IMG/VR virus record: IMGVR_UViG_3300046837_000247
Coordinates: 1 to 53,651 of that record
Length of the DNA: 53,651 nucleotides
Source: a virus
Reading direction: 5' to 3' (one strand)
Made by a program: the position numbers and the translations under genes
Notes under the pieces: generated by a model
Told to the model about the DNA's origin: nothing
The model's input: only the letters and a program-made list of their open reading frames with translations
Database searches by the model: none
Shown: one piece after another, positions 22,123 through 30,363 of the stretch
Position numbering within the stretch: the first letter of the stretch is position 1
Layout of the letters: each line of letters starts with the position of its first letter

Positions 22123-22149
22123 ACACCACGGCGGGGAGGGAGTAACCCC

Positions 22150-23031
22150 GTGGCACGTACAGGGCCATGCACACCTTGGACATCGGGCCAGGACGTGGAA
22201 GAACTGCAGTGGGTCAAGGAAGCCGCCGACGCGCTCACGAAAAAGCAGGCGCTAACCGACGGCCAGCTGGAGGCCATCTGCGCCTCCTCTGCCATGGAGG
22301 CCAGCGAGGCGCTCTACGAGCAGAGCGGGCGCCTGTTCACGGGCGAGTGCGGGCCGGCCACGATCCGGCCCGTAAGCCGCCCCACGGACATAGACATGCG
22401 CTCCCTGGGCGCCACGCTATCACCCGTCGGCTGGTACTCGAGCAGCGGCTTTAGCTCGGCCTACGGCAGCTTCGTCCCCGGCGTGCTAACGCACTACGGC
22501 CGCAGCGACCCGCCGGAAATCCAGATCCCGTGGCCGGTGCGCGCGATCGTGCAGGTGCAGATCGACGGCATCGTGATCCCAGACGAAGAGTACGAGTTGC
22601 GCGACGCCAAGACGCTGGTGCGGATACGGCCCACGGCCAGCTACGTGCCCACCGCCCGCTACGGCTGGCCCACGAGCCAGCGCATGGACCTGCCCGACAC
22701 GCAGCCGGGCACGTTCAGCATCACGTTCCTGTTCGGGCAGGACCCGCCGGCCTTGGGCACGGCCGCGGCGCTCACGCTGGCGCAGTACATAGCCCTGCCA
22801 AAGCTGGGCGATCGCAAGCACATGCCCCAGCGCGTCACCTCAATGCAGAGACAGGGCATCAGCGCCCAGGTGGTGGACGTGATCGACCTGCTGCGCAAAG
22901 GCGCCGGCACGGGCATCTACGAGGTCGACCTGTTCCTGAAGAGCGTCAACCCCGGCATGGCCGACAGGCAGGGCATGGTGTGGTCGCCGGACATGGGCAG
23001 GCCGCGGCGCCAGGCGCAGGCGGCGCCCTAA
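22150..23031 (+). CDS. Head-tail connector (adaptor) protein
   Basis: 293 residues from GTG 22150 after GGGAGGGAG. The pattern of an N-terminal helical segment (EAADALTKKQALTDGQLEAICASSAMEASEALYEQSGRLF) followed by TIRPVSRP and a beta-rich middle with a C-terminal helix is that of actinophage head-to-tail adaptors. Position after the capsid set and before tail genes fits. Confidence 0.65.
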   Translation: MARTGPCTPWTSGQDVEELQWVKEAADALTKKQALTDGQLEAICASSAMEASEALYEQSGRLFTGECGPATIRPVSRPTDIDMRSLGATLSPVGWYSSSGFSSAYGSFVPGVLTHYGRSDPPEIQIPWPVRAIVQVQIDGIVIPDEEYELRDAKTLVRIRPTASYVPTARYGWPTSQRMDLPDTQPGTFSITFLFGQDPPALGTAAALTLAQYIALPKLGDRKHMPQRVTSMQRQGISAQVVDVIDLLRKGAGTGIYEVDLFLKSVNPGMADRQGMVWSPDMGRPRRQAQAAP

Positions 23032-23084
23032 CCGTGAGCGGCCACAGAACCGCCACGACAGCCCCGTTGGGGCGGTGAGCCGGC

Positions 23085-23561
23085 GTGACGGTAGGGGAGG
23101 TGGCCACCAAGGCGCTGGCGGCGTTTGCGGACGCGCTCGAGGAGCAGGGCGTGACGTTGCCGGATCGCCGCTATATGGCGCCAGGCTCGATCATCCCGTG
23201 GGACGGCGAACAGCTCGTCGTGACGCTGCAGAGCGTGGGTCAGGGCAAACCCGGCGCCCCACAGGCGCAACGTTACCTGCCGGGCTCTGAGAACTTCTAC
23301 GCGCAGTTCGCCGTGGCGATCGTGCGCGTCGTGCCGGCGCTAAGCGACGGCCCCGAAGGCATCCCAGACGAAGGTGAACTCAACGACGCCGGGGTGGTGG
23401 CCATGACCGACGCGCTGGCGCTGGTGCGCGCGGCCGTGACGGTACACGCGGCCTCGGTCGCCACGGGCCTGGGCATGGACTTCGTCGTAGGGCCGTGCAC
23501 GACGGTCGGGCCAGAGGGCGGGCTGGCGGGGCACCGGCTGCTGTTCGAGGTGTCGCTATAG
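23085..23561 (+). CDS. Head-tail joining / tail terminator-like protein
   Basis: 158 residues from GTG 23085 with only a weak GGGGCGG upstream. An alpha-beta layout with VGEVATKALAAFADALEEQ, a beta-sheet core and a C-terminal GGLAGHRLLFEVSL strand suggests a neck or tail terminator. A small GCCCC/GGGGC hairpin lies just upstream (23060-23072). Assignment by position and fold impression. Confidence 0.5.
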   Translation: MTVGEVATKALAAFADALEEQGVTLPDRRYMAPGSIIPWDGEQLVVTLQSVGQGKPGAPQAQRYLPGSENFYAQFAVAIVRVVPALSDGPEGIPDEGELNDAGVVAMTDALALVRAAVTVHAASVATGLGMDFVVGPCTTVGPEGGLAGHRLLFEVSL

Positions 23562-23983
23562 CCATCAGGCTCGTCACCGACGGCGCGAAGCTCCAGGCGC
23601 TGCTGAAGGGACCGGGCGGCCCCGTGTTCCGGCACCTATCAGAGCGCGCCACGGTCGTGCAGATGGCCGCGCGGGCCAAAGCGCCCCGGCGCACCGGCTG
23701 CCTGCAGGAGAGCATCGTCAAGCGCGTGGAGTTCGGCGTGCCCTCGGGCTTCATCATCAGGATCGTCTGCGACACCACGCCGTGCAGCCCTACGCGGACG
23801 AGCTACAGCCTGTTCGTTCACGAGGGCACGCAGCCGCACGCGATCTACGGCAACCCGACGCTCAGTTTTTGGTGGGACGCAGGCCCCAACGGGCCGGGCC
23901 AATACTTCTTCAGCAGCGTGCAGCACCCCGGCACGCGCCCGCAGCCGTTTCTGCGGGACGCGCTACCGCTGGCCGCGGGCTAG
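23558..23983 (+). CDS. HK97 gp10-like minor tail/neck protein, non-standard start
   Basis: About 141 residues. IRLVTDGAKLQALLKGPGGPV ... VQMAARAKAPRRTGCLQESI ... SLFVHEGTQPHAIYG ... HPGTRPQPFLRDAL is the familiar gp10/neck pattern. No ATG, GTG or TTG lies where the family normally starts. ATA 23558 overlaps the upstream TAG (ATAG) and ATC 23564 follows. GTG 23495 would force a 66-base overlap and an odd N-terminus. It may be coupled translation from a rare start, or a base error. Confidence 0.72.
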   Translation: MAIRLVTDGAKLQALLKGPGGPVFRHLSERATVVQMAARAKAPRRTGCLQESIVKRVEFGVPSGFIIRIVCDTTPCSPTRTSYSLFVHEGTQPHAIYGNPTLSFWWDAGPNGPGQYFFSSVQHPGTRPQPFLRDALPLAAG

Positions 23984-24024
23984 CGCCAGCCCTGTGCGCC
24001 GAGGGAACTATAGCACACCAATAG

Positions 24025-24285
24025 CTAGGATGCAAGCGACCAGTGCTCGGGATTGACGCATTCCCGGTCACCGCAAGCGTTCACGAGCTTGCGGCCTTTG
24101 GGCACCGGCCCGACCAGTGCTTCATAGGAGAACCTGTGGGCCATGCGGCTGCCCTCGCCCCGGTGCGGGAAGTAGGCGTAGCCGCTCTGCGTGCGTCCCG
24201 CCCACTCCCAGCAGCGGCCGAGGCCGCAGCGATCGTTGCCGGCGTAGCGCACCCGGCCCAAGAAGCGCTCCATGGTCGTGGGCAT
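24025..24285 (-). CDS. Small HNH endonuclease, opposite strand
   Basis: 86 residues from ATG 24285. CWEWAGRTQSGYAYF, AHRFSYEALVGPVPKG and CGDRECVNPEHW match the compact actinophage HNH family. The usual first histidine (HxCDNRxCVNPxH) is Asn here (NACGDRECVNPEH), so catalysis is doubtful. There is no Shine-Dalgarno; TAGGCA about 20 bases upstream may be the -10. It separates neck genes from the tail chaperones, on the opposite strand. Confidence 0.78.
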   Translation of the reverse strand: MPTTMERFLGRVRYAGNDRCGLGRCWEWAGRTQSGYAYFPHRGEGSRMAHRFSYEALVGPVPKGRKLVNACGDRECVNPEHWSLAS

Positions 24286-24325
24286 GGCCAAATGTTGCCA
24301 CACCTGCCTAGCCAGCGGGGAGCCA

Positions 24326-24370
24326 CCCGCGCATACTGCCCTCACAACCCAACGCAGGAGGCGAGGCACC
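24326..24370 (+). promoter_or_regulatory. Putative promoter and leader for the tail genes
   Basis: CATACT is followed by GCCCTCACAACCCAACGCAGGAGG and ATG 24371. The order (-10, ACAACCCAAC-like segment, Shine-Dalgarno) resembles the start-associated repeats at 710, 47073 and 52624. No -35 stands out. The gap exists because the HNH gene interrupts the operon. Confidence 0.4.
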
Positions 24371-24808
24371 ATGGACATCAACATCGCACCGGGCGAGACG
24401 CTAGAGGAGGCACAGGCCGCCGAGCCGATCCCGTTCAAGGTGGTGGGGCACCAGCGCGACGACAAGGGCAAGGTCAAGGTCGTGGAGTACGGCTACGAGT
24501 GCAACTCGACCTACCCGTTCGGCGCGTTCACAGACTTTCTGGAGGCGGTGGGGTCGGGCCGCGGCGGCGCACAGCTGCTCGAGTTCGTCCTGGACTGCCT
24601 GGCCAACGACGAGGAACGCGAGCGCTTCCGGGCGATGCTGGACGCCACGCGGCACGGGCTGAGCCTCAACCCCGACCTGCTGGACCTGCTCTCCAACAGC
24701 CTGATCGCCGCCTACACAAACCGCCCTACGAGACGGCCTTCCGCCTCGGCTGGTGGGCCATCGCGCGGCGCGCGGAGATCAGCGGCCGGGGCCAACGGGA
24801 GGGCATAG
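24371..24808 (+). CDS. Tail assembly chaperone gpG-like
   Basis: 145 residues from ATG 24371 after CAGGAGG. Layout: acidic N-terminus, FKVVGHQRDDKGK, YPFGAFTDFLEA, LLEFVLDCLANDEER, then SNSLIAAYTNRPTRRPS and a Ser/Gly/Arg tail. This is the gpG pattern immediately before a tape measure. It would bind the tape measure during tail assembly. Confidence 0.75.
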   Translation: MDINIAPGETLEEAQAAEPIPFKVVGHQRDDKGKVKVVEYGYECNSTYPFGAFTDFLEAVGSGRGGAQLLEFVLDCLANDEERERFRAMLDATRHGLSLNPDLLDLLSNSLIAAYTNRPTRRPSASAGGPSRGARRSAAGANGRA

Positions 24809-25068
24809 CCGACCTGCGCCGTAGGCCGGCCAGCCTAGCCCTCGATGTGGTCTACACCTACATGCTCGATGAAGTGCCCGTCGAAGCCCGGCAGGCATAC
24901 CGCGAGTCGCTGGAACACGAGCTGCCAGCGCCGCTCACACCAGCGGAGCGCGAGGAGTACGAGGAGCAGGAGTGGGGGCTGCGGCCGGCGCAGGTGCGCG
25001 AGGCAGAACGGTCGGAGGAGATGCTGGCGCAGTGGGAGCGGCTGCCCCAGGCGGCAGAGGGGGTGTAG
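24371..25068 (+). CDS. Tail assembly chaperone gpGT-like fusion (by -1 frameshift)
   Basis: The downstream frame is open to 25068 and encodes KPPYETAFRLGWWAIARR ... EEYEEQEWGLRPAQVREAERSEE, a typical T domain, with no start codon of its own. Joining gpG to it needs a -1 shift, most likely near 24715-24730 where gpG reads YTNRP. No classical X XXY YYZ heptamer is present; CGC CCT to CCG CCC is the best single slip. Inferred from gene order and frame. Confidence 0.55.
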
Positions 25069-25071
25069 CCC

Positions 25072-28000
25072 GTGACCGACGTCGTAGGCGCAGCAGAGAT
25101 CATCATCACGCCGGTCACGGCTGGCTTCGAGGAGGCGCTGCACGCACAGACGGCCACGCCGCTGGGCAACTTCGGCAAGCGGGCGGAGAAGGCCGGCGAG
25201 GAGGGCGGGCAGAAGCTGAGCAAGGGCTTCAGCTCGGGCACCAGCGGCATAGGCCGCACGCTCAACAACCTGGGCGTGCCGTTCGCCAACTTCGGCGGGC
25301 ACCTTACGACCACGGCCGACAAGATGGCCAAGGTCGATCAGAGCGGTTCGCACCTGGGCGCCACCATGGCCACGCTGGGAGGTCACGTCCTGCTGGGCGT
25401 GGGCGTGGCCATGGCCGGGGTAGCGGCGGCGGGCGTCGACCTGGCGGTGAAGCAGGAAAAGGTCACGGCGGCCATAGCCAACAGCGAGGGCATCAGCGTC
25501 AAGGCCGCCAACAGCATCAGCAACGCCTTCCTGGCCACCGCCGGCACCACCATCTTCAGCGGCAAAGCTATCGGTGAAGCCTACGCCAAAGTCGCCGGCG
25601 AGCTAGGCGCTGTGGTGGGGCACGCCCTGAGTGCCGGCGAAGCCACCAAGGTCATGGCGGCATCCATGGACCTAGCCGAGGCGTCGGGCATCGAGCTAGG
25701 CGCCGCCACCGACTCGCTGGGCAAGATCATGCTGGCGTACCACCTGAACGCCGGGCAGGCGGCAGGCGCCTCAGACGTGCTGTTCAACGCCTCCAAACAG
25801 ACCGGCACGTCGGTGGAGCAGTTGGCCAGCCAGTTGCAGCGTATGCGGGGCCGCCTGGGCGACCTGGCGCCCTCGCTGGCCGAATCGGGCGGGCTCATGG
25901 AGCTACTGGCCAAGCACGGCATCACCGGGCGTATGTCGCTCATGGCCCTGAACGGGGCCTTCAACACCCTGCTATCGGGCGGCACCAAGACGCAGGAAAT
26001 GATGAAACAGCTCGGCATTCACGTGTTTGACTCGAGCGGTAAGTTCGTCGGCCTGACCAGCGTCATCGCGCAACTGCAGCCGAAGCTAGTCGGCCTGAAC
26101 CAGCAGAGCCAACTGCAGGCCACGCGCGCGCTGTTCGGCGCCAGCGCCAATAAGCAACTCCTCGACATCATCCTGCAAGGCCCGCACGCCTACCAGGCCA
26201 GCACGGCAGCGGTGCAGAGGCACGGCGCCGCGGCCGACGCAGCCAAGAAGCAGTCGGAAACCCTTGGCGGGCAGATGAAAATACTGCGCGCCACGGTAGA
26301 AGATCTGGCAACCAAGATCGGGCAGGCGCTAATCCCGATCATCACCAAACTGGCCAAAGGCCTCAGCGAAGGCATCGACTGGCTGAAAAAGCACGAAGCC
26401 GCCGCCAAGGTCCTAGCCGGCGTCATAGCCACGGTGCTGGGCGCGGCCATCGGCTCGTTTGTGGCCGTCAAGGTGGCAGCGTTCATCGGTGGCACGAAAA
26501 ACATGATCGCGGCGATGGTGTCTATGGGCAAGAAAATGCTCGAGACGGCCGGGATCATGGGCACAGCCGACGCAGCCATTGCCGCCGACGCTGAGGCCAC
26601 AGCGGTGTCCGTCGATGCCTCGCTGATGGGCACCGGCATAGGTGTGGCCGTGGTGGCGCTGGGCATAGCCGCCTACGAGCTTTCCCAGCATTGGGAAGCG
26701 GCTATGAAAGGCATGGAAGAAGCCACCGTTGCAGCCGCCAATTTCATCATCGGGATCCTGAACAGCCTGATCGACGTCTTCAACGAAACCATCGGCGAAA
26801 TCACTGGCGACATCGGCAAAATCCAGGAAATGAGCGTCGAAGCCAGTGGCTTCACTCACAAGCAGGAAGAAGAAAACGAAGCCGAAGGCACACCCCGCGA
26901 AGTCGGTGGCAGCAAGTCGGCCACGCAGGGCGGCATCATGGCGTTCTTCGAATCCAAGGGCCTGACCCGTGCGCAGGCCGCCGGCATCGTCGGGAACATC
27001 GAACAGGAGTCGTCCACCAACCCCAACGCGCCCGGCGGAGGGCTGTTCCAGGGCATCGGCTCGCGCTCGGGGTTGGGGTCGGGCAGTGTCAAACAGCAGA
27101 TCGAAGCAGCGTGGAAGGAACTGTCGTCCAACCCCGAATACGGGCTAGCGCAACTCAAGAAAGCCAAGTCGCCCGAGGAAGCGGCGCGCATCTTCTCGCA
27201 GCACTTCGAGAAACCGGGCCAGCCGGAAGTGCAGAACCGCGAAAAATACGCCCGCGAAGCCCTCAAGCAGCACCCCGCCGAAGCCAAGCACACGTCCGCG
27301 ATGGAACACCACAGCAAGGCCCTAGAAGGCGCCGGCCACCTACAGGAAGCCGCCGCCAAGACGCAGCACAAAGCGGCGACGGTGCACCACTCCGCGGCCA
27401 AGAAGGTCAGCGAGTCGCCCAAGGAAATCGTCAAGTGGGCCGAACAGATGGTCGGGCACTTCAAGGAGTCCACCGGCTCCAACCGCGGTCCGGAGCTGGA
27501 CAAGCTGCAGGGTGAATTCCACACGCGCGCCGCTGCGTGGTGCGCAGAGTTCGCTACCACGGCAGCCATGATGGGCGGCGCCAACAAAGCCGTGCGCACC
27601 GCCAGCGTGAAAACGATCCGCGAATGGGCCGAGGCGGGCTCGCACGGCTATGAAAAAGGCGTCAAGAAGACGCCCAAGGCCGGCGACCTGATGATGTTCG
27701 GTGACTCGCACGTGGGCTTCGTCCAGTCCGTGCACGGCAGCACCGTGCAGACGATCGAGGGCAACGTGGGCGGCAGCGGCGGCGTGGCGCACGAGACACG
27801 CAAAGTAGGCGAAGGCGACTTCGCCCGGCCGGCGTACAAGAAGCTCGAAACGGGCGCCGTCGAACTGCAGCGGGTGAGCAAGCAGTTCGAAACGGCGCAG
27901 AAGGAGTGGGTAGCCAAAGTCTCGGCCGACACCAAACAGGGCCAGGACCAGCTCAACAAGATCACGGGCGCGATCCAGTCGGGCGGCGTAAAGGAACTCA

Positions 28001-28734
28001 CGGCCGTGGTGGGCGGCAAGCACGACACGTGGCTGAACAAACTCGTGGCCAAGCTGCACTCGGACCACACCGCCGGCCTAGACAAGATGGTCACCAAACT
28101 GGTCGACGCCCACAAGAAAGCACTGGAAGCGCTCAAGGTGGCGCTGGTCAAGGCCGCCGAAAAAGCCACGGCGGAAAAACTCTCCTACGAAGACAAGATC
28201 CACACCGACCAGGCCGAGCGCCAGGCCACGCTGATCGCCAACCAGGCCAAGACGACGCTCGACAGGGCCGCCATGGTGGGCAAGCAGGGCGCAGACCTCT
28301 TCGCCGCGCAGGCGCAGGTCGCGCTAGACGAATGGAAGGAACGCGATGACGTGGCGATCAGCCTGGCCAAACAGGCGGTGGACGAAACGGAAGGCCACGG
28401 CGAACGGGCAGAGGCCGAAGCCAAGCAGCGCCTCGTCAATACAGAGAACACGGCCAAAGTGAACGAGACCAGCCAGCAGGCGGCCGTCGAGATGGCCAAC
28501 AACGCGGCGCAGGAAGCCAAGAGCGCCGAAGAGCGGGACAAGACGGAAAAAGAACGGCTCAAGGTGGAAGAAGAACGGCTGGCGCAGGAAAAGAAGACCA
28601 CGGCCGAAGGCGCCACGCAGGCGCCGGTCAACTTCACCATCACGATCCCAGACGGGACCAAAATGAGTGCTGGCGAACTGCTGCAGGAGATCAGCTGGCA
28701 CATCCACACGGGCACGCTGCCGGTGGCCAAATGA
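25072..28734 (+). CDS. Tape measure protein with tail lysozyme and CHAP-like domains
   Basis: 1220 residues from GTG 25072. It sets tail length and travels down the tail. Hydrophobic segments lie near residues 103-122, 443-472 and 520-540. Residues ~615-740 match a phage tail lysozyme domain (GIMAFFESKGLTRAQAAGIVGNIEQES; E644). Residues ~780-925 form a CHAP/NlpC-like amidase (AAWCAEFA with C824, DSHVGFVQ with H880, then EGN). The remaining C-terminus is Lys/Glu/Ala coiled coil. The two wall-cutting domains in one tape measure would open a thick peptidoglycan layer at infection. Confidence 0.9.
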   Translation: MTDVVGAAEIIITPVTAGFEEALHAQTATPLGNFGKRAEKAGEEGGQKLSKGFSSGTSGIGRTLNNLGVPFANFGGHLTTTADKMAKVDQSGSHLGATMATLGGHVLLGVGVAMAGVAAAGVDLAVKQEKVTAAIANSEGISVKAANSISNAFLATAGTTIFSGKAIGEAYAKVAGELGAVVGHALSAGEATKVMAASMDLAEASGIELGAATDSLGKIMLAYHLNAGQAAGASDVLFNASKQTGTSVEQLASQLQRMRGRLGDLAPSLAESGGLMELLAKHGITGRMSLMALNGAFNTLLSGGTKTQEMMKQLGIHVFDSSGKFVGLTSVIAQLQPKLVGLNQQSQLQATRALFGASANKQLLDIILQGPHAYQASTAAVQRHGAAADAAKKQSETLGGQMKILRATVEDLATKIGQALIPIITKLAKGLSEGIDWLKKHEAAAKVLAGVIATVLGAAIGSFVAVKVAAFIGGTKNMIAAMVSMGKKMLETAGIMGTADAAIAADAEATAVSVDASLMGTGIGVAVVALGIAAYELSQHWEAAMKGMEEATVAAANFIIGILNSLIDVFNETIGEITGDIGKIQEMSVEASGFTHKQEEENEAEGTPREVGGSKSATQGGIMAFFESKGLTRAQAAGIVGNIEQESSTNPNAPGGGLFQGIGSRSGLGSGSVKQQIEAAWKELSSNPEYGLAQLKKAKSPEEAARIFSQHFEKPGQPEVQNREKYAREALKQHPAEAKHTSAMEHHSKALEGAGHLQEAAAKTQHKAATVHHSAAKKVSESPKEIVKWAEQMVGHFKESTGSNRGPELDKLQGEFHTRAAAWCAEFATTAAMMGGANKAVRTASVKTIREWAEAGSHGYEKGVKKTPKAGDLMMFGDSHVGFVQSVHGSTVQTIEGNVGGSGGVAHETRKVGEGDFARPAYKKLETGAVELQRVSKQFETAQKEWVAKVSADTKQGQDQLNKITGAIQSGGVKELTAVVGGKHDTWLNKLVAKLHSDHTAGLDKMVTKLVDAHKKALEALKVALVKAAEKATAEKLSYEDKIHTDQAERQATLIANQAKTTLDRAAMVGKQGADLFAAQAQVALDEWKERDDVAISLAKQAVDETEGHGERAEAEAKQRLVNTENTAKVNETSQQAAVEMANNAAQEAKSAEERDKTEKERLKVEEERLAQEKKTTAEGATQAPVNFTITIPDGTKMSAGELLQEISWHIHTGTLPVAK

Positions 28735-29651
28735 GCTTCCCCGCCCCCTCCGTCCAGCTACCCAACCTCACGCCGTGGCAACTGGCCTACGGCGACTTCT
28801 CCTTCGGCGGCGTCGTGCAGGGCAGCACCTTCCAGCTACAGGAAATCGCGGAAGGCCTCGACCCGCCCGACTACGTGACCGGCGATGTGCAGCGCGCGTT
28901 GGACCAGGGCGAATACCTGGGCCTAGACCTCTCTCCCGGCCGCAACATCGTGGTCAAGCAGGTGATTGCGGCCACCACGGCCAAAGCCCTAGACGTGGCG
29001 CGGCAGGAACTAGGCGCTGTGCTGGGGCCTCGAGGCAACGTAGAGGAACCGCTGTTCCTACAACTGCCCAACGGCCTCTTTGCCAGCATGGCCCGGCCAC
29101 GGAAACACAAGTGCCCGGTGGGCACGGAGACCGTCTTCGGTTACGCCACGATCGCCACTACGGCCTTCCATGCCACGGACCCGCGCTGGTACGCGGTGCC
29201 GGTGAACAGCAGCACGGTGGGCCTGCCGGAAGTGGCCGGCGGCATCAAATTCCCCATCAAATTCCCGATCGTCTTTGCGGCGGCCGGCGGCGGCAACATC
29301 GTGACCGTCGAAAACCTGGGCGGCTTCGAGACGCGCCCGCTGCTCGTGGTGACCGGCCCGTGCACCAACCCGCGCATCACCTGCCGCTCGCAGCCAGGTG
29401 CCCCCGGCATAGGCTTCGAACTGGTGCTCAACGCGAGCGACACGCTGACCATAGACCTCGACTGGCAGAGTGCCGTGCTGCGCACAGCCGGCACCGTGCA
29501 GGGCAGCAGCAGGCGCAGCTCGGAGCAGCCGGGGAATGACTGGTTCAACTGCCCGCCGGGCAACACGGAGCTGGCGTTCACGAGTGAAGACAAAGTCAAA
29601 GAAGCGGGCACCCTAACCGTGCAGTGGGCGTCGGCGTACATGGGCCTATGA
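28731..29651 (+). CDS. Distal tail (Dit-like) protein
   Basis: 306 residues from ATG 28731 (ATGA overlap). The first gene after the tape measure, with the N-terminal LAYGDFSFGG ... VVKQVIAATTAKALDVARQEL pattern and a beta-rich C-terminal half (TRPLLVVTGPCTNPRIT, LTIDLDWQSAVLR) seen in distal tail proteins. It forms the ring joining tail tube and tip. Confidence 0.72.
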   Translation: MSFPAPSVQLPNLTPWQLAYGDFSFGGVVQGSTFQLQEIAEGLDPPDYVTGDVQRALDQGEYLGLDLSPGRNIVVKQVIAATTAKALDVARQELGAVLGPRGNVEEPLFLQLPNGLFASMARPRKHKCPVGTETVFGYATIATTAFHATDPRWYAVPVNSSTVGLPEVAGGIKFPIKFPIVFAAAGGGNIVTVENLGGFETRPLLVVTGPCTNPRITCRSQPGAPGIGFELVLNASDTLTIDLDWQSAVLRTAGTVQGSSRRSSEQPGNDWFNCPPGNTELAFTSEDKVKEAGTLTVQWASAYMGL

Positions 29652-29671
29652 GGCCCCGGAAGGAGTAGGTC

Positions 29672-30142
29672 ATGGCCGCTGGTGGATCAACAGTGTTTGA
29701 GAAGGAAATCGCCGAATACCTGTTCAATGGCAAAGCGATCAAAGCGATCGCGGCGGAAAAACTCTATCTTGGCTTCTGCGAAAAAGAATCCAAGAAAAAC
29801 GCCGACTTTGCCACGATGAAAGAACTGAAGGGTACGACGGGGTACAAAGAACGCATCGAAGTCAAAACAGTTCTGGCTGTTACCGAACAGGAAGGTGTGC
29901 TTGGGGAAGCAGGCAAAGGCGCCCTGTTGCAGAACGCGGCAATCGTCAAAGTCTTCATCGCGGTCCCCGGCGTTGTCACGAACCCGAAAGTGAAATTTGC
30001 GTATATCGCCAGAGCAGCGGCTGCCACGTTTGAAACAGGCGAACTGTTGCAGATGATCCCGGTGGCGCCGGAAGTGACGATCCTCGAAACGACGACGGAA
30101 TTCAGCTTCGCTGCCAAAGAACTCACGTTTGAAGTGCTCTGA
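29672..30142 (+). CDS. Tail-tip accessory protein
   Basis: 156 residues from ATG 29672 after GAAGGAG. FEKEIAEYLFNGKAIKAIAAEKLYLGFCEKE and the following beta strands resemble the phage fibre domain starting LYLgLc. AAA/GAA codons dominate, and this begins a block of such genes to 36.6 kb. Probably part of the tip or a fibre attachment. Confidence 0.55.
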   Translation: MAAGGSTVFEKEIAEYLFNGKAIKAIAAEKLYLGFCEKESKKNADFATMKELKGTTGYKERIEVKTVLAVTEQEGVLGEAGKGALLQNAAIVKVFIAVPGVVTNPKVKFAYIARAAAATFETGELLQMIPVAPEVTILETTTEFSFAAKELTFEVL

Positions 30143-30357
30143 TGGCTACCCCGATGGCAGAACTCGCTGCGGCCTGCGACGAATTGCAGAACCTACAGCC
30201 GACGAACAACAAGCTGGGGCAGGCTATTCGGTTCATCGAACTCGGGGAGCAGCTCGGCTTGTTCGATGCGGTCACGCATGAAGTGAACCAGCAGGCGACT
30301 GCCAAACTCGCAAAAAGCGTACAGGGGTTGGTAGCTACCCTTACCGCTAACCCGTAA
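30142..30357 (+). CDS. Small helical protein between tail genes
   Basis: 71 residues from ATG 30142, sharing one base with the previous stop. Fully helical (LAAACDELQNL, AIRFIELGEQLGLF), possibly a coiled-coil or chaperone for the neighbouring fibre proteins. No family recognised. Confidence 0.55.
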   Translation: MATPMAELAAACDELQNLQPTNNKLGQAIRFIELGEQLGLFDAVTHEVNQQATAKLAKSVQGLVATLTANP

Positions 30358-30363
30358 CCCGTC

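Noticed and set aside
23060-23072. GCCCC-GTT-GGGGC hairpin as terminator
   Set aside because: Five-base stem without T-tract, 12 bases before the next start; likely incidental.
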